A DNA stretch of 24,113 nt from Choristocarpus tenellus KU-1152 (lineage: Eukaryota > Phaeophyceae). Positions 1 to 10,700 of this stretch are shown here, one piece after another. The number at the start of each line of letters is the position of its first letter. The first letter of the stretch is position 1. The position numbers and the translations under genes are program-made. The DNA lies in assembly GCA_964200185.2 (NCBI GenBank), contig CAXNAD020000224.1, positions 1 to 24,113 of the forward strand, written 5' to 3'. The notes beneath the pieces were generated by a model. That model saw only the letters and a list, made by a program, of their open reading frames with translations. It had not been told where the DNA came from and searched no databases.

Positions 1-13
1 GTGAGGGGGGGGT

Positions 14-60
<47 letters not shown>
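14..60. repeat. Poly-G homopolymer
   Basis: An uninterrupted run of 47 G follows a G-rich start with one T at position 13, and a further six G occur at 63-68. A run this long at the very edge of the window is more likely a sequencing or assembly artefact, or a contig end, than a functional element. A genuine G-quadruplex-forming tract cannot be excluded. Confidence 0.9.
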
Positions 61-62
<2 letters not shown>

Positions 63-68
63 GGGGGG

Positions 69-522
69 AATCGAAATGTACTACTATTCAACCCTTCTTT
101 TTCTCCTATTCTTGGAATTTCTGTGTTATATATGGTGTAGGATAGAATGAGGTTATGTGTTACCAGACATTCAGGTGTAGGAACGCTGACCAAGAAATAT
201 TTTTGATGTTCTCCACCCATGATGCAGAAAGAGTGTTGCAGCGACTAAAACTTGTCTTCAACGGAAATAATTATCACATGTGCACAGGCCTGTGGTGCAT
301 GTTACTGTGCTCTACGTAGATGCATGACTTTTCCTTATCCTTGTCCACTATTAAGATTCTGCCAGGCCCATTAATCTTGTCCACATTCCTTACCCATTCC
401 TTCATTTCATGAAATAGGCTACAGTTACTTAGTAAGGTGCACTACACCCAACGAGGTGCTGCAATAAATCTCATTCATATCTCTTCCATTACTTCCCTTT
501 GCATTGCTGGTTTCGAAACAAG
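69..522. other. No exon recognised; presumed upstream introns of the nitroreductase-like gene
   Basis: The downstream exons at 523-689 and 845-944 cover only the C-terminal part of a nitroreductase fold, so the N-terminal exons should lie here or left of the window. I could not find an exon whose translation resembles the FMN-binding N-terminal part. The stretch is AT-rich and has no open frame with convincing family residues. Confidence 0.4.
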
Positions 523-944
523 GAGCTGATGCTTGCTGCTACAGCTTATGGATTATCCTCCTGCCCTATGGAGGGTTTTGATATGAGGCGTTTGCGCAAG
601 GCATTAAAGCTTCCTTTGAGATACTCAGTGCCAGTGGTGGTCAGCCTTGGGTACCCAGCTGAGGGACATCCACCAACAAAATCTCTCAGGTGCTATGTCA
701 GAAGAAATGCACACAATATTGTAAAAACTTCTCTGAAAAAACCTTCAAGAAGGTGGTGAATGTACTTGATTCTTGTTAGAAAGTGAACAGAATGGTGTTC
801 TTTATCAAGAAGTGTGGGTACTGACACACTGCATCATACTGCAGGTTCTCCAATCGTGACCTCTTCCACCTCAACTATTTTGGCATGCCCATGGAGGGCA
901 TCCCTACACTTACACAGGACTTTGCATCAGCAGATGAACAGTGA
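523..944 (+). CDS. Nitroreductase-like flavoprotein, C-terminal exons (partial)
   Basis: Two exons, 523-689 and 845-944, join in phase (two bases plus one base make an Arg codon) and end in TGA at 942-944, giving about 87 residues. The first carries ELMLAATAYGLSSCP, MEGFDM, a leucine/proline stretch (LRKALKLPLRYSVPV) and SLGYPAE. This is the order seen late in the FMN-dependent nitroreductase fold: a helix of type NLMLAAxxxGLGSCPMxGFD, then LxLPxxyxxxxxxxLGYP. The last exon ends in an acidic DFASADEQ tail. Such enzymes reduce nitro groups, quinones, flavins or halogenated substrates using NAD(P)H. The substrate cannot be told here because the N-terminal FMN-binding and dimer regions are not seen. 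The acceptor at 521-522 is moderate; the donor at 690 (gtgcta) and the acceptor at 843-844 (gcag) are credible. The gene converges on the TOM1-like gene with 83 bp between the stop codons. Confidence 0.75.
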
Positions 945-1003
945 TGGAAGGACATATCTCAACAAGAGTTCCAAGGCATGAGGCACAGATCCTATCAACA
1001 TTT

Positions 1004-1009
1004 AATAAA
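1004..1009 (+). promoter_or_regulatory. AATAAA polyadenylation signal candidate
   Basis: A canonical AATAAA lies 60 bp after the stop of the nitroreductase-like gene and fits as its poly(A) signal. The same spot read on the minus strand gives ATTAAA (1001-1006), about 22 bp past the stop of the convergent TOM1-like gene. The two 3' ends may therefore overlap. Confidence 0.45.
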
Positions 1010-1027
1010 ATTAAAAATAATCCACCC

Positions 1028-4000
1028 TCAGAGAACACCAAGGTGCACTCTTTCATTACCCACATCATTACCCCCTGTGCCTTGCATACCATAGTTATGA
1101 TGTCGGCCATGCGTCCCTTGTGACAACCGGAATTGTGCAAGCTCTTCAGCTTCATTTCCCCCTTCAAATGTCTCTTTGCTTTCCCCCATGTTTCCATCCC
1201 CCCAGTCTTGATGATTTCCCTCTGGTTCTCCAGCCTTCCGCATAAGGTACAACATGGCAACACAAGGAATCACGTGTGGTGCCCACTCAAGCTGCATCTC
1301 CTGTTGCCACCTGAAAAATGAACCAATAGGCCAACAGCATTATACTATGGCTGAGACAAGATTTCTTTTGAAAGAGTGAGGGTCAACATATCGTGTTCAA
1401 CATCATAAGTTGCCTTCTCTGTTTCTCATCACCCTCACTTTTCCCATCCACTGCTTGGTTGTGCATTGACGTCACCCTCGCTCTCAACCTGCACAAGGGT
1501 GGCCACCATGAATGCTCTCAAAGTGAAACACACAAAGCACGCCAGCATCACCTGTTGAAGGGGCCATACAAGAAGTACAACTGTAGTGGACTGTTGCAAA
1601 CAAAAGTCAAGAATTTTGGTGCTAAATACTTCAGACCACATGAAAGATTAGGAGCTGCTACTTTGCAGCCTGGCTCCCACCCTCTCACCACGTTGAGGCG
1701 GACCACTCTAGCTGTTAGACGAGGGGAGCAACTCCCTGTTAGTAGGACCGTGCAGATGCGTCGTTGCAATATGCAGCCCAGGACAAGGAAACATACGCCC
1801 AGCATCAGCAGAGCACCAATGCTGCAATCAAAATAAGAGGGAAAAGAGTGGACAGGAAAAAAGTAAGGGGGTACGGAATACATATCCCAAGTTGAGACAA
1901 ACTACAGTTCTATGATATATTCCAGGGAAGAAGAGGCAGAGTAAAAGATGGAGCAAAATGCACTTCCTTTGCTTCCCATGCATCCTATGACCATCAGATC
2001 TGGCAGTTTTATATGGTCCATCAAATGAACAAACCATATTGCATACCTGGTCTACAGTGGTTCTAACTGTATATCAATGTGTTGATAGGAAAAGTTGCAA
2101 ACCAACTTTGTAACAAATAGTGCAGTGGCTGCTAATGGAATGTTTGCACACAATGCTAAAGTGTATCACTTTATGGTTGCTTCTTGGTAGATCAGTATGA
2201 AAGATATCATAAATTTAATGTGTTCTCAAAATGGCTTTGCACAGTCTTGCACTTTACATTATTCCAATTTAAGTGTAAAATGTCAGTGACTAAATATCAT
2301 CCTTCCTCCATCATAACCATCAATCACTTCATATGTTTTGATATTTGAATTCTCCCTTACTTCAAATTGCTAATATCCAAATGACTTATCATTAAAGTAC
2401 TCTATGATTTGAAGTCAGATAAAGCAATGAGATATGTTTTGAATCATAAATTGATCTGTGTTTTACTGATGATATCTCCAGGCTTATCACAAACGAAATC
2501 GTGAAGTAGGTTGCAAAAACTCTCTAATGATGGAAAAAAGATATTATTGACTGGTTGTGAAAGGGGTTTCCACATCAACAAAGTTAACATAGACAAAGCA
2601 GATTTTCTGATCTAGAATCACCATCTGACAGTTAAATAGTATGTACCATAAAATACAGTGAGGCATTCTTCTCCAATATTAAAATGCACAAATATGACTG
2701 TTCATAGAATGCAGTCTATTCCACACTGTGCATCCCAACATGAAACAAACTTTAGCAGATACCTGTATGCACAGAAGACAAAGAATGCAAAAGAGGAGAA
2801 GAAGTTTATGTCCTCAGTGGTTCCTCCCACCCCCATACACACCCCCACAGCCAGTCCAGTGACCAGCACGTAGCAGAGGCACAGTACAAGCATTGCCCTG
2901 CGAGAGAGATAATGCAAAAGGGGGTGTAGTTGGGAAATCGGAAAACTTCGCTCAAATTGCTCACATTTTTGGAACCCTATTCCCTCAATTGTTTTGGACG
3001 ATGTTTTCAATCTCCAAAAATTTCGGTATCCTATGTTGGGTAAGCACTGACTGATATGGTGGCACAATTTTTCACTCTCGGTCAGAGAATTGTGGAATTA
3101 CATCACAAGATATTCTTTGCTGGCCAAAATTGCTACTCTATCGGAAGCTGTTATCTATCAAGAAGAACTCCAGCAAAGCAGCGAGTCCATACAGTAACGC
3201 AGCTACAACTGTTACACCAATAAAGTATGACACCATTAGAACCCGCACCCAACTTTCAATATACCGGGGCCTGTAATTCCTGTGGGGCAACCTGGACATA
3301 TATGGTAAAACCCAATACAGTCAGACAAGGTAACACAATTGGAGGAAGGGAAGTCGATATTTTGGTGCTCGCGCCTTGTGTGATAATGATTTCAGGTGCC
3401 AGGAGACCACGATTCCTTAGGTAGAGAGTCCTGTACCCTGAATGTAAGGCGGTATCAAGCTTAACTAACCAGATAAATATAGTTGTGCGCACCTGTTGAC
3501 GAGGGCAGTCCACACATTGGGTTCAAAAACTGCGACATTGCTCCATAAGGTAACGATTATACAGAAGGCAGAGAAAAGGAGGAGGTAACTCAAAAGATGA
3601 AGTGTGTACAGAGGTCGTCCAAGTCCGTCAGAGCCGCCTTCCACATCCGTACCATAGTGGTAAGCATAGACAGGAATCTGATATCCAAGGCAGCAATAGA
3701 AAGGAGAGTGACGCCTAGCATGAGGAGGAGCGAGCAGAATGTTACGACGGTCCACCCTTGACACATCGTTGAGAGGGGCTCCACAATGAATCGAAATATT
3801 TGTGGGCTAAACATAATCGCATTGTCCATCTCCCATAACTTACCTCTAATGCTAGGCATAGGAAGACGAGGATATGGAAGAGCATGGCCTGGGGTAATAT
3901 CCTTGAAACGTATTGGCCATCACGACCATCACCATTTCCTGGTCCTGGGGATGAAACATCTGCATAAGCGTATTTTCCAAAAGAGAACGGCTCCCTGAAT

Positions 4001-4280
4001 ACCCTACGTAATCCACCCGCCCTAGATAGATGCGCCGCAACAGCGAAGAGGCGACCCAGCGCGATCAATGACACCAAGCAACATGAGGTTAGCCCAGCAA
4101 GGACAAGATCCTTCTGGTACATCTTTCCGACAACGGTGTGGAAGAGGCAGGCGGCGAGCGCCGTCCAACTCAGCAGGCTATTCACAAAGACTATGCCAGA
4201 TCCTGTTGATGTGCTTATCCTCTATTTCTGACAGAGTACTGTGCAATTGGACTCTCTGTCTTGGCTTCGTCCAACGACAT
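1028..4280 (-). CDS. Seven-helix membrane protein of THH1/TOM1/TOM3 type
   Basis: Seven exons join without a phase clash: 4202-3844, 3677-3493, 3270-3169, 2897-2763, 1821-1689, 1551-1489 and 1300-1028 (stop TGA). A tentative start exon, 4280-4253, begins MSLDEAKTES. The model is about 425 aa, against about 290 for plant TOM1. Hydrophobic helices follow each other, including IVFVNSLLSWTALAACLF, AMLFHILVFLCLALE, LLSYLLLFSAFCIIVTLW, LMVSYFIGVTVVAALLYG, AMLVLCLCYVLVTGLAVGV, SIGALLMLGVCFLVLG, VMLACFVCFTLRAFMVATL and HVIPCVAMLYLMRK. The assignment rests on the LLFSA...LW helix, the CFxCFxLR helix and the closing E-x-x-P-x-x-x-x-L-x-x-x-RK helix, which match plant TOM1 as I remember it. GPR137-like proteins are a related alternative. 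TOM1-family proteins sit in endomembranes or the vacuole/lysosome. The C-terminus is a hydrophilic Gly/Asn/Glu-rich tail of about 70 aa. The first intron is uncertain (about 50 or 62 nt), and the donor after 3169 (gttctt) is weak. Confidence 0.65.
1822..2762 (-). other. Large intron of the TOM1-like gene
   Basis: This 941-nt AT-rich stretch lies between the exon ending FFVFCAY (donor gtatct) and the exon starting SIGALLM (acceptor ttgattgcag). The two exons join in phase and give one continuous helix-rich sequence, so no further exon is needed. I see no open frame with coding character inside it. Confidence 0.6.
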
Positions 4281-4643
4281 TTCAACGTATGACGGACAAG
4301 GAGTAGCGTATATAGAGGGAGGTATTTTATACGGAGTGCTTGACAATAGAAAAATAAATATAGTTTGGGGTGTAGGGAATGGGTGGAGAAATTTAAAAAA
4401 CTTGTCGGTTATGTTTTATCCTTCAAACAACACAAATTGTATACAAGACGTGATTTGAATCAAACAGGTACAAAGGCTGGAGAAGAGCCACGTTGGGTAA
4501 GTCTCCAAATATAACTTTCACGTGTTTTAATCATTCACGAATTCCTCCTGTAGTGGTTTTGTGTTCAAGGTAAGTTCCAAAAACAAAATAGGGATAGCGT
4601 AACATATAGCACTCTAATCGCTGTATTGCACATTGACGAAGAG
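4281..4643. promoter_or_regulatory. Divergent (bidirectional) promoter region 1
   Basis: This 363-bp gap separates the tentative start codon of the TOM1-like gene (minus) from that of the small unknown gene (plus), so it should hold both promoters. It contains an AT-rich TATATA near 4309-4314 and no long open frame. Transcription starts cannot be placed from sequence alone. Confidence 0.45.
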
Positions 4644-5998
4644 ATGCCGAGGGTATGCGAGGAAATTCTTCTGAGAGAGAAGGGTGTTGGCTAGGTTCAA
4701 ATCAATGTTTCATTACGATGTTGCATGATACTGCTTGCTCTATAGGGTGGCAGTCGTTGCTCACTTGCTTACGTAACAGGTCCACCCCCTTACGCTGAGG
4801 AACTTGGAGAGAGCACATTCGTGGTGGCAGTTACCCGTGTTTTAAAGGAGGCAATGGAGGAGAACTCAAAGATAGCCATTCTATTTGCATTATTGGTGAG
4901 TGCGCTGTGAGAGATAACGTGTTTATTTCAGTTTGCTTTAGAACGCATGGCTTTTGTTTTGGTGACCGTCGTGAGGGAAGGACTCCTCTACCCCCAAAAC
5001 AAAGCAAGATCTCAACTCCCACTTTTCCTTCTTCGGAATACTTCCACTTCACACTGTCGGGCTATGTCCACAAGTGCTTGGGATGTATTATGGATCACAT
5101 GATAAACTGCAAACAAAGTTAGGCATGCCTGTAGTGATGGCATGGCTCACACTACAATGATACGTTTTCTACACAGAAAGGGATCATATATCGTCGTGTT
5201 TTCAATCTGGATGAGTATCTCCTGTCTCATGCAGACGCCAGATCCCCTCTGAAGGAGCTTCAATTTTACGGGCACATGAATTGCGACTATCCATTGAAGC
5301 GACCTTGAAATTACTACATATGGTACCACAGGTGTCTTTTCTGTGTTGTTGGCTGATCCTGGGGCTGTCCAAGTTTATGAGAAGATCCTCCATTGGCCCA
5401 CCTAAACGATACTGTGAGCCAATGTTTGTCCAATGCTGTTTGAACATATCCCAGTTTACTGTTGTCCCCTACATGGTTTGGGCACTTATGTTTTCACAAT
5501 CTTCACTTACAAGAGACTTGTTCGGTTATGTCGTTTGTATTGTAGTTCTTTTTTACTTTACCTTTCTATGGTTTCCATTCACTTTTTCCTACTCCTATAC
5601 CTGTTGATGCTAAGCAGATGCCAATGATCCAGTAACGCTTTTAATTTTTTCTTTGTTTGTTGAACACCTCCTGGGTCTTGTTGGTGGTGGGAGTTCAGCA
5701 GCACAAGTGGGCACGCCACAAAAGGTTTCAGCGTCCAAGCTTGGCATGGAGAGTAAGTGGTGCTTATTTGGAAGTATTGTTGGCACTTACAAATCATTCC
5801 TCACAAATTGGCTTCATTGTGGAGGAGTTAAGCCCACGATCAATGCAACATGCATTCTCTTCTTAGTAATCACCCCATGAATTTTGTAATTACTCCTTGT
5901 TCCAGGCACACCTATTGGGAGACGGTCAACCCGGAAGAGCAGACCCCCTCAGAAGTTGGACCCCTCGTCGAGGTGGTAACAGCATATTTGGGGTATAA
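4644..5998 (+). CDS. Small unrecognised protein, six-exon model (145 aa)
   Basis: Six exons fit one frame: 4644-4652, 4746-4895, 5177-5214, 5235-5331, 5702-5752 and 5906-5998 (TAA). All introns are GT-AG and every phase agrees. I do not recognise the family. The product starts MPR, then GPPPYAEELGEST, a helical stretch (VVAVTRVLKEAMEENSKIA), KGIIYRRVFNLDE, another regular helix (AHELRLSIEATLKLLHMVP), a very basic KWARHKRFQRPSLAWR and an Arg/Gly-rich end. No signal peptide or clear membrane helix is visible. The exon at 4746-4895 is the firmest: only one frame is open, and it has a strong gtgagt donor. The start exon, the last two exons and the 20-nt intron at 5215-5234 are less certain. In another frame the last exon reads HTYWETVNPEEQTPSEV and stays open to 6029, so the C-terminus may differ. 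The gene diverges from the TOM1-like gene and converges on the proline-rich exons. Confidence 0.5.
5215..5234 (+). other. Candidate 20-nt GT-AG intron
   Basis: The 20 bases start gtatct and end tcatgcag with a pyrimidine-rich centre. Removing them joins VFNLDE to RQIPSEG in one frame. Reading straight through leads to a stop 43 codons after the start of the 5177 exon. It is far shorter than the other introns in this window (about 50 nt and longer). Confidence 0.35.
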
Positions 5999-6652
5999 AA
6001 GGACAAAAGTTCTGAAATGCAAATCCTGATCCTGGAGTCACAAAATCTCAAACTAAAGGATATGTTTGTTTCATCACATGTGAATGTTACTAGCTGAGGG
6101 TGTTAAGATATTTCCCTCGCATTACCTTCCCAATGCAATGCATGGTTGACTTTGGAATGGTGATTACTGCCTCCACACTGAGGAGCACTTCACCAGGTTG
6201 TATGCCTCTTGAGACATAATCACCTTTTGGATTCTGGGAACATGGTCAAGATGGCAGTGCCTGATGCAAAGGTTACCTGTCAGTTATTGAAAATATTACG
6301 CCTCCCACTGAGGATGTCTGATTGGGGATGTGACTGTGAACATCAGAACAAGAACAGTCCCCACAATTTATCTGATAATGATCTCATCTGTTCATAAGAT
6401 TGAAAATGCTCTGTAAAATATCCAATTTTCCATTTGGAGAATGAACATTATACTCTAGCACAAAGTTGAATGGACACGAATTCCCCACAATTCACTTGCA
6501 TGTTGTCCACAATTACATTTGACCAGGGGTGTGACTTCTCTAGTTAAAAATTCTAGATAAAAAGTTTGTGACATCTATTTTGTGAATCGATGTCAATATT
6601 TTGCCTCCTTGCCACACGTGCTGACTTGTGACACTTGAGCATGTTTGAAACT
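5999..6652. other. Convergent 3' intergenic region
   Basis: This stretch lies between the stop of the small plus-strand gene and the stop of the proline-rich minus-strand exons. I see no exon with coding character on either strand beyond the alternative C-terminal frame to 6029. It presumably holds both 3' UTRs. No exact AATAAA was found for either gene here. Confidence 0.4.
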
Positions 6653-7495
6653 TCAAACTTTACCTTCGCTGTCATCCAGTTCTGGCGGTGGTCCCTCTGG
6701 GCTCTTGGGCACAAACTGTAGAGTAGAGATGGAAACAGAGAATATACCGAGATCGTTGCTCCCCTTGAAAAAGGCAGGTGTTACCTCAGTTGTGTATGTG
6801 GACAAATCATGCTAAAAAATACAAGAACTCACCTCATCATAAGGGCTTTGGTGCCAACCAGGTGGAGGGTGGTCTGGTGTGTGAGGGCGGAATTTCGGAG
6901 GTGGCCCTTGCCAGCTAGGAGGGGTTCCCTCTGGTGATGCACATATTTCTTGCCCTGGCGGATCACCCTCAGGGCTTGGGGGGTGATCATACAAGACTGT
7001 TCCAGTACAACCTATGTCAGGACAACAGAAATAGGGATCAAGGAAGCAACTAAAGTCAAAGCGTGGCAGTATTTAGGCAGTATTTATCTTACCAGCACCA
7101 CCTGTTCCCTACTTTTTGTTTGTGAAAATATAAAACTGCTTTCCAAAATAAATGACTAATGAGTGGTAAGACAAGATACCAGGATACATAGGGTGGATTA
7201 CAAATGGAAGGTGAAGACAAGTATTGCAACATCAAGAAACACACAGGAAAAGAAAGTTATGTGACCAAAGTGACAACATATTCAATGTGCCAAACATAAG
7301 TATAAATTGTATAAATTAAATTGACTGGAAAGCTTACCTGATTCTAATTGAACTGAGGAGGACTGCAGGGCAAGAAGACCCAATAACTGGTGAGGTGCCC
7401 CCACATTAATTAAGTTATCATTTGTGTGCTCTTCTCCCCTACCAGCCACACTATCAAGAACCTTGTGGTGGCTGAGAGACTGCCCACTCTGTTGC
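6653..7495 (-). CDS. Proline-rich C-terminal exons with SPEGxPP repeats (partial)
   Basis: Three exons agree in phase: 7495-7338, 7011-6833 and 6715-6653 (stop TGA), giving about 132 residues. The first has QQSGQSLSHHKVLDSVAG and GAPHQLLGLLALQ. The second and third are proline-rich, with three copies of S-P-E-G-x-P-P (SPEGDPPG, SPEGTPPSW, SPEGPPPEL) plus HTPDHPPPGW, ending in acidic ELDDSEGKV. Donors (gtaagc, gtgagt) and acceptors (catag, ctctacag) are good. I do not recognise the family. Such sequences are typically unstructured and can bind WW, SH3 or similar domains. The gene lies on the same strand as, and downstream of, the cap methyltransferase. It could be that gene's alternative C-terminal extension or a separate gene whose 5' exons I cannot place. 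Its last exon also ends beside a donor-like gtaaag, so more exons are possible. Confidence 0.5.
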
Positions 7496-7667
7496 CTATG
7501 TCTTGAAAAATAGTATTGACTTTAAATCACCAAATTTGACCTCAGTTTTGAAAAAGTCACTGTTATGAATACAAATCAAAACACTCTAAGAAGTACCAGG
7601 TACCAACCCTTGCCTAGTCTATCAATAACCTCAAAAATCTTCTACTCACTCATAGGTTCGACCTGGG

Positions 7668-7746
7668 CCATAGCAGACTCTGCTGCTTTGTGGTAATTAT
7701 CATCCCACCCTTCATCTTTCTTGTTTGTACTTTCCACATGAAAGAG
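7668..7746 (-). CDS. Possible upstream exon of the proline-rich gene
   Basis: A strong gtgagt donor sits at the low-coordinate end of this stretch. One open frame reads KKDEGWDDNYHKAAESAMA, which looks like coding sequence. Its splice phase does not match the exon at 7495. A second frame that does match (CYGPGRTYE) would need a poor acceptor. Either a small exon is missing between them or one frame is wrong. Confidence 0.3.
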
Positions 7747-10700
7747 GTCATACTCTATAGATGAGTCAACTTCTTACTTGTATGGTGCAGATAATCACCC
7801 CAACATCCTAAAGTATCCTGGCACAATCATGGTTCATAAAAGAGTAGTTTTTAGAAGTATCAGGTCAATTGTGACTTGGAATTTCTCAAATTGTACCTGC
7901 AGTGAATTTTCTTCATAGTGACAAGCAGTACCTAAAGCAGTTGGTGCTGTTGAACTACTTACAGCACATAAAACTCAGAGCATTTTGGGTGAACTGAGCA
8001 GCCTCTTTCTGGACCCTGAGAAAAGTACTGTTTTTATATGCACGCTATAGCTGAACAAGATATAGGAGGGACAAAAAAAGAGATCGAAACTCTACACTAC
8101 TTGAATATTGTACAGACTTCTTACACTGTACTAGACCTGTTACCCTTAAATTTCTCTCTGAAGTAGTAAAGAGTTGAATTTGATGTTCATGTAGTAGTAG
8201 AAAGTTATAGTACCGAGGACAAAACAACTGTAGGTAATGTTTGAGAGTCAGCAATGTTTTATTATTACAGAATAAGGTACAATTGTTGTTGACACCATAA
8301 TTTACAGGGCTCTTGTGTACCCCTACAAGACTCTCTTTCTAGTTGGTGAGGGGCCCCACATAAGGGCAGGTCCCTAAAAGTTGTTAATGATTATAAGCTG
8401 CAATTATTCTCAGGCTACATGTGGTGATTAATATCATGGTTTTATCTGATTTTCAACTTGGCATCAGAAAGCATGCACTACATGTGGGTATGATGGTTGC
8501 TGTATCCACGTTCTAAAAAATTGGGGTTTCAGATTCTTGTGGTGTATAATTTATATATAATAAAAAAGAAACAACACAAGAAAGCTGACTGTTTAAAATG
8601 ATGATTTGTCAGATATGATAACCATTATGCCCAAAATGCCAAATAAAAAATCACAGTATGAACTAGCCACTTAGAAGCTGAGAACTTTTTCAAGATTTGC
8701 TATTCTCTAATAGTGGGTTCTAAAGTTCCAGACAATTGCTTCCTATGATTTCATAGGAATATTAATTTTATAGAGCACCCTGGGTGCTTTAGATGGAATT
8801 ATTTTATCTTAGGCCATCCAGGTTTGAGGCTGACGATTTTCTACAACAAAGGACACTTTAATGTTATCAGCTCCAGAGTGCAGCATTCAATACTTCATGG
8901 TTTATATTTCAACCTGAAAACTAGGTAAACTGACTGTTGTGTACTGTGGTCAGGTCGATACAGCTCACTCAGTCATTGGCTGGAAGTTTTCAGTTCACAG
9001 TTGTACACCATTGTGATTTGGCACTAATCAAATTAATCAACTCCCTTCAAGTGTGAAAAAAGGTCAACCTATCTCATCACATTCGCCACCATGGATATCG
9101 ACACTCATCCAACAACAGCACTCGAGCCCACGATATGTGACTAATTTATACAGTGTGATGCCTTTCATCAAAGAACAGAAATGTTCTTGATACACCTTTA
9201 ATAAACAGACTGGAAATAGCTATGCATCTGATAATCCAGCATGCTGAAGTACCAGGCAAGCATCGCTGTTTTATGCAGTAGAGGGGGAGCTACTTTAAAC
9301 TACATTAAAAAATAGTTCTGATAATTTTTTTGAAGCACAGTAAAAACACACTAGTCAAGTAGTGAAGCCTATTTTATTTCCAAGGTAGTGATACTTTCTT
9401 GCAAATAGCCAAACTTCCACAAAAAAATTACCATACACATTGCTGCAAAATGAGAAGACTGTAAGTGAAAGAAGAAATGAAAGGGAACACTTGACAGCTA
9501 GAAAATATCCGAGATACTTTTGCTGAAATATAAACTTCTTGAGGAAATAGGGTCAAAGGTGTATGGGACTGTCAAAAATACCTGAGATTTCACACATGGT
9601 TTTGGTTGAGGTGATTGAGTTGTTAACTTTACAGCCGCCTGCTTTTGAAAAGTGTATCACTGGGGGAAATTGAGAGCAGTGTTGGGAATCTTCAAGCAGA
9701 TCAGATAATGGGAGGTACACCATGGTACAAATATACAACAGAAGAGAGCAAGCTTTCCAGCCTCAGGATCTCCCAACTTGAATCACATATCACATATCCA
9801 ATGAACCAACATTTCACCCAACCAACAGCACATTGGTTTGAAGCTCTTGATGAGAACAATAAACCCATGGTCTATAATCCACTGGTAGACATGTTGTGAC
9901 TATATGTTCGTGACATATACTACTCTGCTCTTCTGTCAACTGGTGAAACATGATAACAGTTACAAACTCAAATATCATTGTGGCTAAATTGAAAACCTTG
10001 GATTGGTGATCATTACATCAACCTGTAATCAAGTCAGAACAGTGATGTCTTGGTTGTACATTCTATTCTCGAGTATGTATGTCCCAATTGGTGCCAAATG
10101 CAATGATTCTCGGAGCGGTACTTTTACTACAATAAGGTAATAACAATAAATATCTATTATATCTCTGTCATACCAACCCTCCTCACTTCTACCTACTTGG
10201 AGTATTTGTATTGTATGGTTATACTGTCCTACTTCCTTCCTCTGAACATATTTAAATAAAGATATAAAAATAAACTACTTACTGTACTTCATCAAAGTGG
10301 TTTTACCTCTAGAATATGAAAAATATCACAAAACGTCATATTGTGTGACATAGGGCACAATAATGACCACAGTTACTCCCGGTATGCATTTGGTTTAGGG
10401 GTCCCTATAGTTCTGTGTGTAAAAAGTGAAAGGAAGGTTATAAATAGCACTCCATCTTACATCTCACTGTAAAAAGGAAGCCGTTGAGCAATTTAAAATA
10501 CTTCGCTCTGCTCTATAATATGTACGTACTGGTTGTACTATTTGATACAAAAACATCTGACTGCAGGATCCCGCTATTTGAGCTAGCTCACCCCTCAGAA
10601 TATCTTTACTCCTCCAAATGTTAACAACAATAAAGAAAAAATACTGTCAAGTGACCTCATTCTTCTTCAGTCAATCACCATTGTCAGATGTTGCACATTT

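Noticed and set aside
910-1263. 117-codon minus-strand ORF overlapping the last TOM1-like exon
   Set aside because: It is a shadow in another frame of the true C-terminal exon (1300-1028).
5332-5607. Hydrophobic continuation of the exon ending at 5331 (appears as membrane segments to 5607)
   Set aside because: It begins at a gt donor, is unusually rich in Phe, Tyr and Cys from T-rich intron sequence, and the exon at 5702 continues in phase without it.
9088-9144. Kozak-like gccaccATGG followed by a short plus-strand frame (MDIDTHPTTALEPTICD)
   Set aside because: The context is perfect, but the frame stops after 17 codons and I found no downstream exon with coding character to join it to.
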